From Bowmanella sp. JS7-9 (lineage in GTDB: Bacteria > Pseudomonadota > Gammaproteobacteria > Enterobacterales > Alteromonadaceae), in assembly GCF_004329715.1 (NCBI RefSeq), contig NZ_JXSY01000018.1, forward strand, positions 367,172 to 431,171: a stretch of 64,000 nt of DNA, written 5' to 3'. Under the pieces are notes generated by a model that had not been told where the DNA came from, searched no databases, and saw only the letters and a list, made by a program, of their open reading frames with translations. The position numbers and the translations under genes are program-made. Below, piece by piece: positions 34,830 to 43,557 of this stretch; the stretch's first letter is position 1; each line of letters opens with the position of its first letter.

Positions 34830-35612
34830 TTATTCACAACGTGGACGGTTACTACTACGCAAACTCAGGGCAACAGGCATATGCTCCTGCAGTTTCTCAA
34901 TACGGCTGGCGGGCGCCGGGTGGGTTGATAACCACTCCATGGGGCGCTGACCACCACTGGCCGCATCCATATTGTGCCATAAATCCACAGCTTGCTGTGG
35001 GTTAAAACCGGCTTTGGCCATCAGTTCCAGGCCAATAATATCGGCTTCGGACTCATGAGTGCGGCTAAAGGGCAGTTGCACGCCGATCTGTGCGCCTAAT
35101 CCTAGGCCCGCCATAATCTCCTGATTATGTGCCACATCGTTAGTTTTTAGTGCGGCATCGACCACTTGCAGGGTCAGTGTCTGTGCGGTGGCGATAGACA
35201 TGCGCTCATTGCCGTGCTCCGCAATCACGTGGCCGACTTCGTGACCAATAACAGCGGCCAGCTGATCCTGATTTTTGGCTACATTGAGTAATCCGGTATA
35301 CACGCCTATTTTGCCGCCGGGCAGGGCAAATGCATTTACCTGCTCGTCATCAAACACCACCACTTCCCATTCACCAGCAAACACTGACTGGGATACCTGC
35401 GCGGCGACATGCTTGGCAACGCATTGTACATAGGCGTTTTGTACTGGTTTATTGGCGATTTTTTGTTCCTGTTTCATGCCGTCGAATGCTTGTACACCCA
35501 TGGCATCCATCTGATTACTACTGAATAACTTCAGTTGCGTACGGCCGGTGGGGGACTTGGCACAACCTGCTATCAGGGAGGCGGTGAGCAGGGCAAATAC
35601 GATCTTTTTCAT
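34830..35612 (-). CDS. M48 family metalloprotease lipoprotein (LoiP/YggG-like)
   Basis: 260-residue lipoprotein (LIAGC, Cys16 or so) with the zinc motif HEVGHVIAEH and the distal Glu in THESEADIIGLELM. The segment WLSTHPAPASRIEKLQEHMP is the typical C-terminal motif. LoiP in E. coli is an outer-membrane-associated metalloprotease linked to Phe-Phe cleavage and osmotic conditions, and its gene neighbours tktA. Here the gene lies upstream of rsmE and about 3 kb from tkt, which agrees with partial conservation of that order. Confidence 0.88.
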   Translation of the reverse strand: MKKIVFALLTASLIAGCAKSPTGRTQLKLFSSNQMDAMGVQAFDGMKQEQKIANKPVQNAYVQCVAKHVAAQVSQSVFAGEWEVVVFDDEQVNAFALPGGKIGVYTGLLNVAKNQDQLAAVIGHEVGHVIAEHGNERMSIATAQTLTLQVVDAALKTNDVAHNQEIMAGLGLGAQIGVQLPFSRTHESEADIIGLELMAKAGFNPQQAVDLWHNMDAASGGQRPMEWLSTHPAPASRIEKLQEHMPVALSLRSSNRPRCE

Positions 35613-35742
35613 GTCGGTTCCTTGGCATTCGTTGAGTCACTATTGTGCGTTAATATTTTTTTTTGCTCCAGTCTCACTCAGCCATGCAGAAAGAAATGTT
35701 TATGACTAGATTTACACATGGTTGTAACAATAGGAGCAGGAT

Positions 35743-37365
35743 TTGCCATTTACTGTTCAGGAAACCCGTGAAATTTCCATTCTGGTTGTGATGCCCGAAC
35801 CCCATTTAAAACAGGTGGTTAGGGCATTGCGGAATTGGTCATTTGTAAATATTAAAGCCAGTGAATGCACCGATATCATCCACAATCAAAACCACCAGGA
35901 TGTCCAGGTGGCGATTATTCATGAATGTTTGCCTGCTGGAGAAACCGCGCGTGAATTGATTCGTCACGTGACAATGCATAACGCCCTGCCACCCTGGTGC
36001 AAATTTATTATCAGCGCCAGTTCACCGGAGCCATTACTGAGTAGCCTGCCTTATCGTTTTTTAAGTACAGAGGTGATTGACACGCCGGTTAATGATGACC
36101 AGTTAGACATCGCTCTGCGCCACACATTGGATGCGCTGAAATCATTGCAAAATGTGGTGTCTACATTACAACAACAGGATCCGCGCGCCATTTTACAGGC
36201 AGTTAAACAAGCCAAATCTAGTGCCGTGGAGGATAAATTACAGGAAAACCTGAATTTGATACTGGTGCGCATGCTGTTTATCAATGGGCATGTGGATAAA
36301 GCGCTGGAAATGATTGAGCAGATAGGTGGCAATGATGGCTTAAATGGCATGGCGTTTATTTTGTATCTGATCGCCGAAAATGAGCGCTTAGATGCCTTAC
36401 TCAGCGCCCAAATTACCGGTGCAGCGTTTCAGGAAAAGGCGTTCAGTTATCAGATATTGCTGGATGTAAACCGACATGATTTGGCCGCCGCGGAACAGAC
36501 TCTGACCAAATTAACAAAAATCAGCAATGATGCCACCACCATGCAATTACAACTGGTGGTTGAATATTGTTTACACGGTCTGTCACGCGCACAAACCTTA
36601 TACAACACATTAAGTGCGGCTGCCGATCCTCAACAAAGCAATAATTACCCACGGCAGGCATTAGAATTCGCCTACAAAGTTATCAATTTATTGTGTTTGA
36701 TCGATAGCGACAGGAAAAAAGAAGAAGTACAGCTGGCGCGTGGTCATCTGGCGGAGTTTATCCAACAGAATAAGGCCGGAGAGCGTGGTTTCTATTATCA
36801 AAAGTATTCGGTGTTTATCAATTTATTGTTATTGGCTTTGCAGGAGAATGCGCCGGCAGAAAAATTACGTACTCATCTAAAAGAGTTGCACGCTAAGACC
36901 GCGCGTCACCCGAATATTGTGGTGCAATTATTACAGGCAGCCTGCGCTGTGGTGCTGGGCATGCGAGATATCACCCTGACCTGCCTGGCGCGGGTTGACG
37001 GGTTGGTATCGGCATTGGAACCCTGTCCGGAATTGATCAATATCGAAATTGTCTGGCAACGGGTGATGCAACGCTTAGCCGGGGTGGATGGCGACGCTCG
37101 CTGGTATGGCGAAGTAGCGAAGGTACTGCAAGCGCGCGGCTTAAATTACCGGGCAATGCGCAGGGTCCATTACGCGGTAGCACAGGCGCCGGACAATCTG
37201 GACCTGAAGCGTTTGATGGCTGAAATCATGGTGCAGTTACGCCGTAAAGAATATCAGGGAGTCAGACTCAGTGAGTTGCTCAATTATCTGAACGAGCATG
37301 GCTCCAGTGACCAGAAAAGTCAGGTTCGGCAGTTACAGGTGCGGGTAGAGCAAACGTTTGCTTGA
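35743..37365 (+). CDS. Degenerate-receiver protein with TPR-like helical repeats
   Basis: 540-residue cytosolic protein. Residues 1-125 have the layout of a response-regulator receiver (ISILVVMPEPHLKQVVRALR at the N-terminus), but the phosphoacceptor position reads IIHECLP, so there is no Asp; acidic residues near the start are also missing. The rest (150-540) is alpha-helical with repeats of TPR character (e.g. AEQTLTKLTK, RRVHYAVAQAPDNLDLKRLMAE). Similar receiver-TPR proteins are found in Alteromonadales and Vibrio, without a clear function. TTG start at 35743 supported by TAGGAGCAGG immediately upstream; no ATG precedes the conserved portion. Divergent from the LoiP-like gene. Confidence 0.75.
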   Translation: MPFTVQETREISILVVMPEPHLKQVVRALRNWSFVNIKASECTDIIHNQNHQDVQVAIIHECLPAGETARELIRHVTMHNALPPWCKFIISASSPEPLLSSLPYRFLSTEVIDTPVNDDQLDIALRHTLDALKSLQNVVSTLQQQDPRAILQAVKQAKSSAVEDKLQENLNLILVRMLFINGHVDKALEMIEQIGGNDGLNGMAFILYLIAENERLDALLSAQITGAAFQEKAFSYQILLDVNRHDLAAAEQTLTKLTKISNDATTMQLQLVVEYCLHGLSRAQTLYNTLSAAADPQQSNNYPRQALEFAYKVINLLCLIDSDRKKEEVQLARGHLAEFIQQNKAGERGFYYQKYSVFINLLLLALQENAPAEKLRTHLKELHAKTARHPNIVVQLLQAACAVVLGMRDITLTCLARVDGLVSALEPCPELINIEIVWQRVMQRLAGVDGDARWYGEVAKVLQARGLNYRAMRRVHYAVAQAPDNLDLKRLMAEIMVQLRRKEYQGVRLSELLNYLNEHGSSDQKSQVRQLQVRVEQTFA

Positions 37366-37368
37366 TCA

Positions 37369-37396
37369 AAAAAGCCGCTCTGTTGAGCGGCTTTTT
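37369..37396. terminator. Bidirectional terminator
   Basis: AAAAAGCCGCTC (37369-37380) pairs with GAGCGGCTTTTT (37385-37396) around a TGTT loop, with T-runs on both strands, between the convergent receiver-TPR gene and metK. Confidence 0.88.
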
Positions 37397-37408
37397 ACTG
37401 ATTTACGA

Positions 37409-38554
37409 TTAAAGTGAAGCGCGCAGGGCTTCGGCTTTGTCGGTCGCTTCCCATGGGAATTCTTCACGGCCGAAGTGGCCGTATGCCGCCGTTGCTTTGT
37501 AGATTGGGCGCTCCAGATCCAGCATTTTAATCAGGCCGTATGGACGCAGATCGAAGTTTTCCCGCACCAAATCAACAAGTTTGTTTTCACTGATTTTACC
37601 GGTACCGAATGTTTCAATACTGATTGAGGTTGGCTCCGCGACACCGATTGCGTAAGACACCTGAATCTCACAACGGTCAGCCAGACCAGCTGCAACGATA
37701 TTTTTCGCCACATAACGCCCCGCATACGCGGCGCTACGGTCAACTTTTGACGGATCTTTACCTGAGAATGCACCACCGCCGTGACGCGCCATACCACCGT
37801 AGGTATCCACGATGATCTTACGTCCGGTCAGGCCGCAGTCACCCATAGGCCCACCGATAACGAAGCGGCCAGTGGGGTTGATAAAGAACTTAGTCTTGGC
37901 AGTTAACCACTGCGCGGGCAGGGTTTTCTTAATGATTTCTTCCATCACCGCTTCACGCAGGTCAGCCGTACTGATGGAATCACAATGTTGGGTAGACAAT
38001 ACCACTGCATCGATGCCCACTGGCTTGCCGTTTTCATACACGAACGTGACCTGTGATTTTGCATCGGGGCGCAACCATGGCAGGGTGCCATCTTTGCGTG
38101 CTTCTGCCTGACGTTTAACCAGTAAATGAGAATAGGTAATCGGCGCTGGCATTAACACATCGGTTTCATTACTGGCATAACCGAACATCAGGCCCTGATC
38201 GCCAGCACCCTGATCTTCTTCACGCTCGCGGTCGACACCCTGATTGATATCAGGCGATTGCTTACCAATGGCGTTTAATACTGCGCATGAGTCTGCATCG
38301 AAACCCATATCAGAATGGGTGTAGCCGATTTCACGCACGGTGCTGCGGGTCAGCTCTTCGATATCCACCCAGGCATGGGTATTAATTTCGCCGCCAACCA
38401 GCACCATACCGGTTTTAACAAAGGTTTCGCACGCCACGCGCGCCTTGGGATCCTGAGTCAGGATTGCATCCAGCACCGCGTCAGAGATCTGATCGGCGAT
38501 CTTATCCGGATGGCCTTCAGAAACAGATTCAGAGGTAAAAATATGTGTTGCCAT
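37409..38554 (-). CDS. metK: S-adenosylmethionine synthetase
   Basis: Makes SAM from methionine and ATP. 381 residues starting [21 protein letters not shown]; the three-domain fold shows the signature [12 protein letters not shown] and [19 protein letters not shown] (phosphate-binding loop). The ATG (complement 38552-38554) has TAGGAA upstream; the frame remains open further upstream but that part is noncoding and holds the MetJ-type boxes. It ends with a bidirectional terminator. Regulation by MetJ is likely because of the operator at 38638-38661. Confidence 0.97.
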   Translation of the reverse strand: MATHIFTSESVSEGHPDKIADQISDAVLDAILTQDPKARVACETFVKTGMVLVGGEINTHAWVDIEELTRSTVREIGYTHSDMGFDADSCAVLNAIGKQSPDINQGVDREREEDQGAGDQGLMFGYASNETDVLMPAPITYSHLLVKRQAEARKDGTLPWLRPDAKSQVTFVYENGKPVGIDAVVLSTQHCDSISTADLREAVMEEIIKKTLPAQWLTAKTKFFINPTGRFVIGGPMGDCGLTGRKIIVDTYGGMARHGGGAFSGKDPSKVDRSAAYAGRYVAKNIVAAGLADRCEIQVSYAIGVAEPTSISIETFGTGKISENKLVDLVRENFDLRPYGLIKMLDLERPIYKATAAYGHFGREEFPWEATDKAEALRASL

Positions 38555-38855
38555 GGTATTTCCTAAAAACAAGAAGCGAGGCATAGCCAAGCATAATGGC
38601 GGCAAGTTTAACGGATGGATGAGCGCTTTGCCAGTATTTCCGTCTAGACGTCTAAAAGTCCATCTGTTAAGTTTTGCTGCCAGAATGCAAAACGCAGGTG
38701 AATACCGCACAAATACTCATTTGGATCAGATTGGTGATGAATTATGCGTAATTTGCCAAAGCCTGCGTTTTAGGGTGTTTGAGGTTTGCAGTTGCGGCAT
38801 TGCTGGGTCAGAATGTTCAACTATTTTTCGCGGCAGCTTTGTAACAGGAGAATTT
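38555..38855. promoter_or_regulatory. Divergent metK/tkt promoter region
   Basis: 301 bases between metK (minus) and tkt (plus). The only distinct signal seen is the MetJ-type box array at 38638-38661. The tkt Shine-Dalgarno AGGAG is at 38846-38850. Confidence 0.5.
38638..38661. promoter_or_regulatory. MetJ operator (tandem met boxes)
   Basis: A perfect met box AGACGTCT at 38646-38653 is flanked in exact 8-base register by TTCCGTCT (38638-38645; 5 of 8 matches) and AAAAGTCC (38654-38661; 5 of 8). MetJ binds cooperatively to tandem 8-base boxes of consensus AGACGTCT. The array lies 84 bases before the metK start. Confidence 0.7.
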
Positions 38856-40847
38856 ATGCCGACACGTCGAGATCTTGCTAACGCGATTCGTGCACTGAGT
38901 ATGGATGCAGTGCAAAAAGCTAATTCCGGCCACCCTGGTGCGCCGATGGGCATGGCAGACATTGCCCAGGTGTTGTGGTGCGACTTTCTAAACCATAACC
39001 CGACAAATCCACAGTGGGCTAACCGTGACCGCTTTGTGCTGTCAAACGGCCATGGCTCTATGCTGATTTATTCGCTGCTGCATTTGACCGGCTACGATCT
39101 GCCGATTGAAGAATTACAACAATTCCGTCAATTACATTCCAAAACCCCGGGCCACCCGGAATACGGCTATGCACCGGGTGTGGAAACGACCACCGGGCCA
39201 TTGGGCCAGGGTATCAGCAACGCGGTGGGTATGGCGATTGCCGAAAAAGCATTAGCGGCGCAGTTTAATCGCCCGGGTCACGATATCGTTGACCACTTCA
39301 CCTATTGCTTTATGGGCGATGGCTGTTTGATGGAAGGTATTTCCCATGAGGCTTGCTCATTGGCTGGTACGTTGGGCCTGGGCAAGCTGATTGCGTTCTG
39401 GGATGACAACGGTATTTCTATTGATGGTCATGTTGAGGGCTGGTTTACCGATGATACGCCTAAGCGTTTTGAGTCTTACGGCTGGCAGGTAATTGCCGAC
39501 GTGGATGGCCATGATCCTGAAGCGATCAAAGCCGCTATCGAGCAGGCCAAAGCTGACACCAGTAAGCCGACCCTGATTTGCTGTAAAACCATCATAGGTT
39601 TTGGATCGCCAAATAAATCGGGTAGCCATGACTGTCACGGTGCGCCGCTTGGCAATGACGAGATCTCAGCCGCCCGTGAATTCCTGAACTGGCATCATGC
39701 GCCATTCGAGATCCCGGCTGATGTGTATGCCGGCTGGGATGCCAAACAAGCCGGCGCGGGTAAAGAACTGGCCTGGAATGATGCGTTCGCCGCATACCAG
39801 AGTGCACACCCGCAACTGGCGGCAGAATTCAAACGCCGCATCGCCGGTGAGTTGCCGGCAGATTTTGCCACGCAGGCACAGCAGTTTGTTGAACAGGTTC
39901 AGCAAAAAGGCGACAACATTGCCAGCCGCAAAGCGTCACAAAATGCTATTGAAGCCTTTAGCCCACTGTTACCTGAATTGTTAGGTGGCTCGGCGGATTT
40001 GGCTGGTTCAAACCTGACACTGTGGTCTGGTTCCAAGGGCATTACCTCAGACGATGCCAGCGGCAATTACTTGTTCTACGGTGTTCGTGAGTTCGGCATG
40101 GCCGGCATCATGAATGGTATTGGCCTGCATGGTGGTTTCCGTCCGTATGGCGCTACCTTCCTGATGTTTATGGAATATGCCCGCAATGCGGTGCGTATGT
40201 CTGCGCTGATGGGCGTACCCAGTATTTACGTATTCACCCATGACTCCATCGGACAGGGTGAAGATGGTCCGACGCATCAACCGGTTGAGCAGGTGGCAAA
40301 CCTTCGTATGACGCCGAATCTGGTGACCTGGCGTCCCGCCGATGCAGCTGAGTCGGCTATAGCCTGGAAAGCGGCAGTGGAGCGCACCGACGGCCCAACC
40401 GCACTGGTATTTAGCCGTCAGAACCTTAATGCTCAGTCTCGTGACGCCGCTCAACTGGCCAATGCTGCCAAAGGTGGTTATGTGCTGGTGGATTGCGACG
40501 GTAGCCCGGATGTGATCATTATTGCCACTGGCTCTGAGGTAGATATCAGCGTCAAAGCGGCGGCAGAATTGCAACAAGCCGGTATAAAGGCTCGCGTGGT
40601 TTCTATGCCGAGCACCAATGTGTTTGACGCACAGGACGCAGCTTACAAGGAGTCAGTCCTGCCTGCTGCAGTCACTAAGCGTATTGCGGTGGAAGCAGCC
40701 CATGCAGACTACTGGTACAAGTATGTGGGCTTAAACGGCAAAGTGATTGGCATGACGACCTTTGGTGAGTCAGCGCCGGGTGGCGTATTGCTTAAGCATT
40801 TCGGCTTCACCGTTGAGGCCATCGTTGAAGCAGCGAAGTCGCTGTAA
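38856..40847 (+). CDS. tkt: Transketolase
   Basis: Thiamine diphosphate enzyme of the pentose phosphate pathway. 663 residues, the same as E. coli TktA. N-terminal [34 protein letters not shown], the ThDP motif [13 protein letters not shown], pyrimidine domain [16 protein letters not shown], and [16 protein letters not shown]. The ATG at 38856 follows AGGAG; the frame remains open upstream but without coding signal. It is divergent from metK and ends with a strong terminator. Confidence 0.97.
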   Translation: MPTRRDLANAIRALSMDAVQKANSGHPGAPMGMADIAQVLWCDFLNHNPTNPQWANRDRFVLSNGHGSMLIYSLLHLTGYDLPIEELQQFRQLHSKTPGHPEYGYAPGVETTTGPLGQGISNAVGMAIAEKALAAQFNRPGHDIVDHFTYCFMGDGCLMEGISHEACSLAGTLGLGKLIAFWDDNGISIDGHVEGWFTDDTPKRFESYGWQVIADVDGHDPEAIKAAIEQAKADTSKPTLICCKTIIGFGSPNKSGSHDCHGAPLGNDEISAAREFLNWHHAPFEIPADVYAGWDAKQAGAGKELAWNDAFAAYQSAHPQLAAEFKRRIAGELPADFATQAQQFVEQVQQKGDNIASRKASQNAIEAFSPLLPELLGGSADLAGSNLTLWSGSKGITSDDASGNYLFYGVREFGMAGIMNGIGLHGGFRPYGATFLMFMEYARNAVRMSALMGVPSIYVFTHDSIGQGEDGPTHQPVEQVANLRMTPNLVTWRPADAAESAIAWKAAVERTDGPTALVFSRQNLNAQSRDAAQLANAAKGGYVLVDCDGSPDVIIIATGSEVDISVKAAAELQQAGIKARVVSMPSTNVFDAQDAAYKESVLPAAVTKRIAVEAAHADYWYKYVGLNGKVIGMTTFGESAPGGVLLKHFGFTVEAIVEAAKSL

Positions 40848-40862
40848 ATCATCAACCCTCTG

Positions 40863-40891
40863 AAAAAGGCGACTAATTAGTCGCCTTTTTT
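40863..40891. terminator. Bidirectional terminator after tkt
   Basis: AAAAAGGCGACTA (from 40863) continues into its complement TAGTCGCCTTTTT ending at 40890, a perfect palindrome with A and T runs on the two sides. It overlaps the last codons of the convergent solute-binding protein gene. Confidence 0.88.
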
Positions 40892-41638
40892 ATTCATTCC
40901 ACTGATATGCCATTTATCCAGCAATGCCTGATATTGTCCGGTGGCTTTAATTATCGCCAGCGCGACCGAGAGTTTGTGCATCTGTTCAGGATTACTGTGG
41001 TGACCTGTCGCAATATACAGATGACCGGGAAAATTTGGCAAATGCAGGTAAGGTTTCACTCTCATGGGGGAGAATCCAGCGGCCCGGACTTCCTGTTCCA
41101 GCCCAATAAAGTTGGTCAACACCAAATCGCTGCGGCCATGAAATAGCATACCCCACAGTTGGTCGTTATTGACGCTTAACAACAGGTTCTCATCGGTGAA
41201 AAATCCTGCGTTTTTCAGATAGTGCTCAGTGCTGTAACCCCGAATCGTGCCGACCTTCAGTTTTTTCGCATCGTCGAGATCGTTTAGCTGCAGATCTTCG
41301 CGGTCACGTAAACCGACCAGGTAGGCTTGTGCCTCAAAGCTTTGACCTATCCACTCGTAATGGGGGTCTCGCTCTGGTGTTCTGAGTAGAGATAACATAT
41401 AAGTGTTTGGGACGTTTTGCGTTTGCTCCAATGCCCTGGCCATGGGAACCAGTACAATTGAACCGTGCAGGCCAGATTCTTTGAACAATAAACGCGCCAG
41501 ATCGACCAGAATGCCATCGGCTTTGCCGTTGGTATTACTAAAATGAAACGGGGCAAGGTCTTCAGCGACAAACGTCACGCTCTGCGCGTGCAGAGCAGGG
41601 GATAGTAAACACAATAACAGATAAGTCAGGTACTTCAT
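40877..41638 (-). CDS. Periplasmic solute-binding protein (SBP_bac_3 type)
   Basis: 253-residue exported protein; signal peptide 1-18 (PALHA|QS). The bacterial extracellular solute-binding fold is seen in VTFVAEDLAPFHFSN...GKADGILVDLARLLF, followed by WIGQSFEAQAYLVGLRD and KLKVGTIRGYSTEHYL. Relatives in Alteromonadales and Vibrio are often orphan and uncharacterised, some amino-acid binding, others sensory. There is no ABC permease or ATPase next to it. Ligand unknown. Its stop codon is embedded in the terminator shared with tkt. Confidence 0.82.
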   Translation of the reverse strand: MKYLTYLLLCLLSPALHAQSVTFVAEDLAPFHFSNTNGKADGILVDLARLLFKESGLHGSIVLVPMARALEQTQNVPNTYMLSLLRTPERDPHYEWIGQSFEAQAYLVGLRDREDLQLNDLDDAKKLKVGTIRGYSTEHYLKNAGFFTDENLLLSVNNDQLWGMLFHGRSDLVLTNFIGLEQEVRAAGFSPMRVKPYLHLPNFPGHLYIATGHHSNPEQMHKLSVALAIIKATGQYQALLDKWHISGMNKKGD

Positions 41639-41709
41639 TTACCAGATCTCATTGACTCTGTGAGGGCACTGTCGATGATATTACATGCAAATGCAACTGG
41701 ATTTTACCA

Positions 41710-42585
41710 TTACAACTGCGCGAGTTGATTATTCAGTATGGGTAATATGCTTTGTTGCAGTTCCTCCGGCGCGCCCTTCAAAAGATTAGCCAATTCAAGT
41801 AACACGAAGCGAAGATTATGCCGTTGTCTGAGATGGACAGAGTCTGTTTTAGCGGGTTCATAACGCGAAAATGGCGCAGTTAACCAGTTAGTTTTGTCCT
41901 GCATCGTCGCGTTTGGATGCATCATCAGATATACCATTGCTCTTGCCAGACGATAAGGCTCGCCCTCGCTAAATGCATGGTACTCATTGTGTATTTGCGA
42001 GGCTAACGCCTCCGCGAGAGTATTTAACTGCGCCCGGTTAATTGCTGGGTTTAATGCCAGCTGCAATACCACATCGGCACTGTGCGCTACGTGATGACGC
42101 CAGCCATCGCGGTCACTGAATCCGCGGTAATCGTGAATGTTTGGCAAATAGTCACTGATCAAATCCACCGCCCTCTGACGTTGAGCAGGGCTTAAATGCG
42201 GCGTGATACGATCGGTGCGTATTACTTCTGCAAACCCCAGTACCGCAAAGGGCAGATAGGTCTGGTTGGCGTTATCGGCGCGAGCTTGAATGTCACTGGC
42301 CAGGATGTCAAACAATTGCACAATAATGGCTGGAGATGGGATGTCATTGCGTAGCAACTGGGTAAGCGCTTCGTAGCCAACCTGATCGCGAAGTTCGCTG
42401 TCTGTGCTGGCAAGGCAGCTCAATAACGCATGCCAATATGCATCGGTAATTGGCTCTGGCGCAGCGATACTTGCTTTTCTCGCGGCTTGCCACTGAGTTT
42501 TAGCCTGATAACGCAAACACTCCTCATCCGTGCGTATGACGGTGCCGCTCAATAAGTTAAGGGAAAGTAATAACGTGGCTGACAT
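41710..42585 (-). CDS. DUF2785 domain protein
   Basis: 291-residue, mainly helical protein. The block NIHDYRGFSDRDGWRHHVAHSADVV (split here as positions about 150-175) with its His residues, and RHNLRFVLLELANLL, are marks of the DUF2785 family, whose function is not known. The N-terminus (ATLLLSLNLLSG) is hydrophobic and may be a signal peptide, so the protein could be exported. The start codon follows directly after a strong hairpin that would hide the probable ribosome site. It lies 49 bases after the DUF808 gene. Confidence 0.8.
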   Translation of the reverse strand: MSATLLLSLNLLSGTVIRTDEECLRYQAKTQWQAARKASIAAPEPITDAYWHALLSCLASTDSELRDQVGYEALTQLLRNDIPSPAIIVQLFDILASDIQARADNANQTYLPFAVLGFAEVIRTDRITPHLSPAQRQRAVDLISDYLPNIHDYRGFSDRDGWRHHVAHSADVVLQLALNPAINRAQLNTLAEALASQIHNEYHAFSEGEPYRLARAMVYLMMHPNATMQDKTNWLTAPFSRYEPAKTDSVHLRQRHNLRFVLLELANLLKGAPEELQQSILPILNNQLAQL

Positions 42586-42588
42586 GGC

Positions 42589-42620
42589 TGCTAACCTGCT
42601 GGTTTTTCAGCAGGTTAGCA
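42589..42620. promoter_or_regulatory. Strong hairpin at the DUF2785 translation start
   Basis: TGCTAACCTGCTG (42589-42601) and CAGCAGGTTAGCA (42608-42620) form a perfect 13-bp stem with a six-base loop. On the minus strand it ends three bases before the DUF2785 ATG and contains AGCAGG, the only plausible ribosome site. No T-run follows, so translational masking or processing seems at least as likely as termination. Confidence 0.55.
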
Positions 42621-42634
42621 TAAAGGTCTGTCGA

Positions 42635-43534
42635 CTAACGGTTTTTTACCAGTCTATACAGACCGCTCGTCGCCAATAGCAGGCTGCCAGCGATGGCGCC
42701 ACACACTGCGGCGTACAGTGCATTGATGACGGTACCAGTCAGACCGGCTATATCCGGAGAAAAGTGGTGCAGGAATGCAAAGGCATGAACCAGAATCCCG
42801 CCCCCGACCAGAAACATCGCCGCTGTGCCTGCAACCGATAGGAATTTCATTAACCTGGGGGCAAAACTTAATAAACCGTGACCAAGACGGCGCAAGAATT
42901 GATTGCCATCGCCACCATGACGTTTAACCAACGCCAGACCCATATCGTCCAGTTTGACGATTAGCGCCACCAGACCATATACGCAAAGCGTCAAACCCAG
43001 GGCAACCAGCGCCAGTGTGATGGATTGCGTTAGCAGGCTGGCTCCAGTGACGGTACCCAGGGCGATCACAATGATCTCAGCCGACAAGATGAAGTCGGTA
43101 CGGATCGCACCGTTGATTTTGGCTTTTTCAAACGCGACCAGATCCACATTGGGATCAGCGATGGCATCCAGTTCGGCCTGGTGCGCCGCCTGGTCGGGTT
43201 TATGCAGCGAGTGCCAGACTTTTTCGACGCCTTCATAGCAAAGATACAGCCCGCCAATAACCAGCAAAGGCGTAATAGCCTGAGGCAAAAAATAACTGAG
43301 CAGCAGGGCAATCGGTACCAGGATCACTTTATTCAGCAGTGATCCTTTAGTGACTGCCCATACGACCGGTAATTCCCGCTCGGCGCGTACGCCGCTGACC
43401 TGCTCGGCATTGAGCGCCAGATCATCCCCCAGCACCCCTGCAGTTTGTTTCGCCGCGGTTTTGCTCATCAGGGCGACATCGTCGAGTACCGTGGCGATGT
43501 CATCCAATAGGGTTAATAAACTGGCGCCTGGCAT
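42635..43534 (-). CDS. DUF808 family inner membrane protein (YedI-like)
   Basis: 299 residues with several transmembrane helices. N-terminal ASLLTLLDDIATVLDDVALMSKTAAKQTAGVLGDDLALNA, then RELPVVWAVTKGSLLNK, both conserved in the DUF808/YedI family. The remainder alternates hydrophobic helices (VILVPIALLLSYFLP, IIVIALGTVTGASLL). Function unknown; inner membrane. Start preceded by GGAGG. 23 bases downstream of putA, on the same strand, so probably a late gene in that transcript. Confidence 0.88.
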   Translation of the reverse strand: MPGASLLTLLDDIATVLDDVALMSKTAAKQTAGVLGDDLALNAEQVSGVRAERELPVVWAVTKGSLLNKVILVPIALLLSYFLPQAITPLLVIGGLYLCYEGVEKVWHSLHKPDQAAHQAELDAIADPNVDLVAFEKAKINGAIRTDFILSAEIIVIALGTVTGASLLTQSITLALVALGLTLCVYGLVALIVKLDDMGLALVKRHGGDGNQFLRRLGHGLLSFAPRLMKFLSVAGTAAMFLVGGGILVHAFAFLHHFSPDIAGLTGTVINALYAAVCGAIAGSLLLATSGLYRLVKNR

Positions 43535-43557
43535 AAAACCTCCGTGTTTAGCGCTGC

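Noticed and set aside
38553..38855. N-terminal extensions of metK and tkt that would overlap each other
   Set aside because: Both families begin at the conserved internal ATGs with good ribosome sites; the extensions have no homology and cover the MetJ-type operator.
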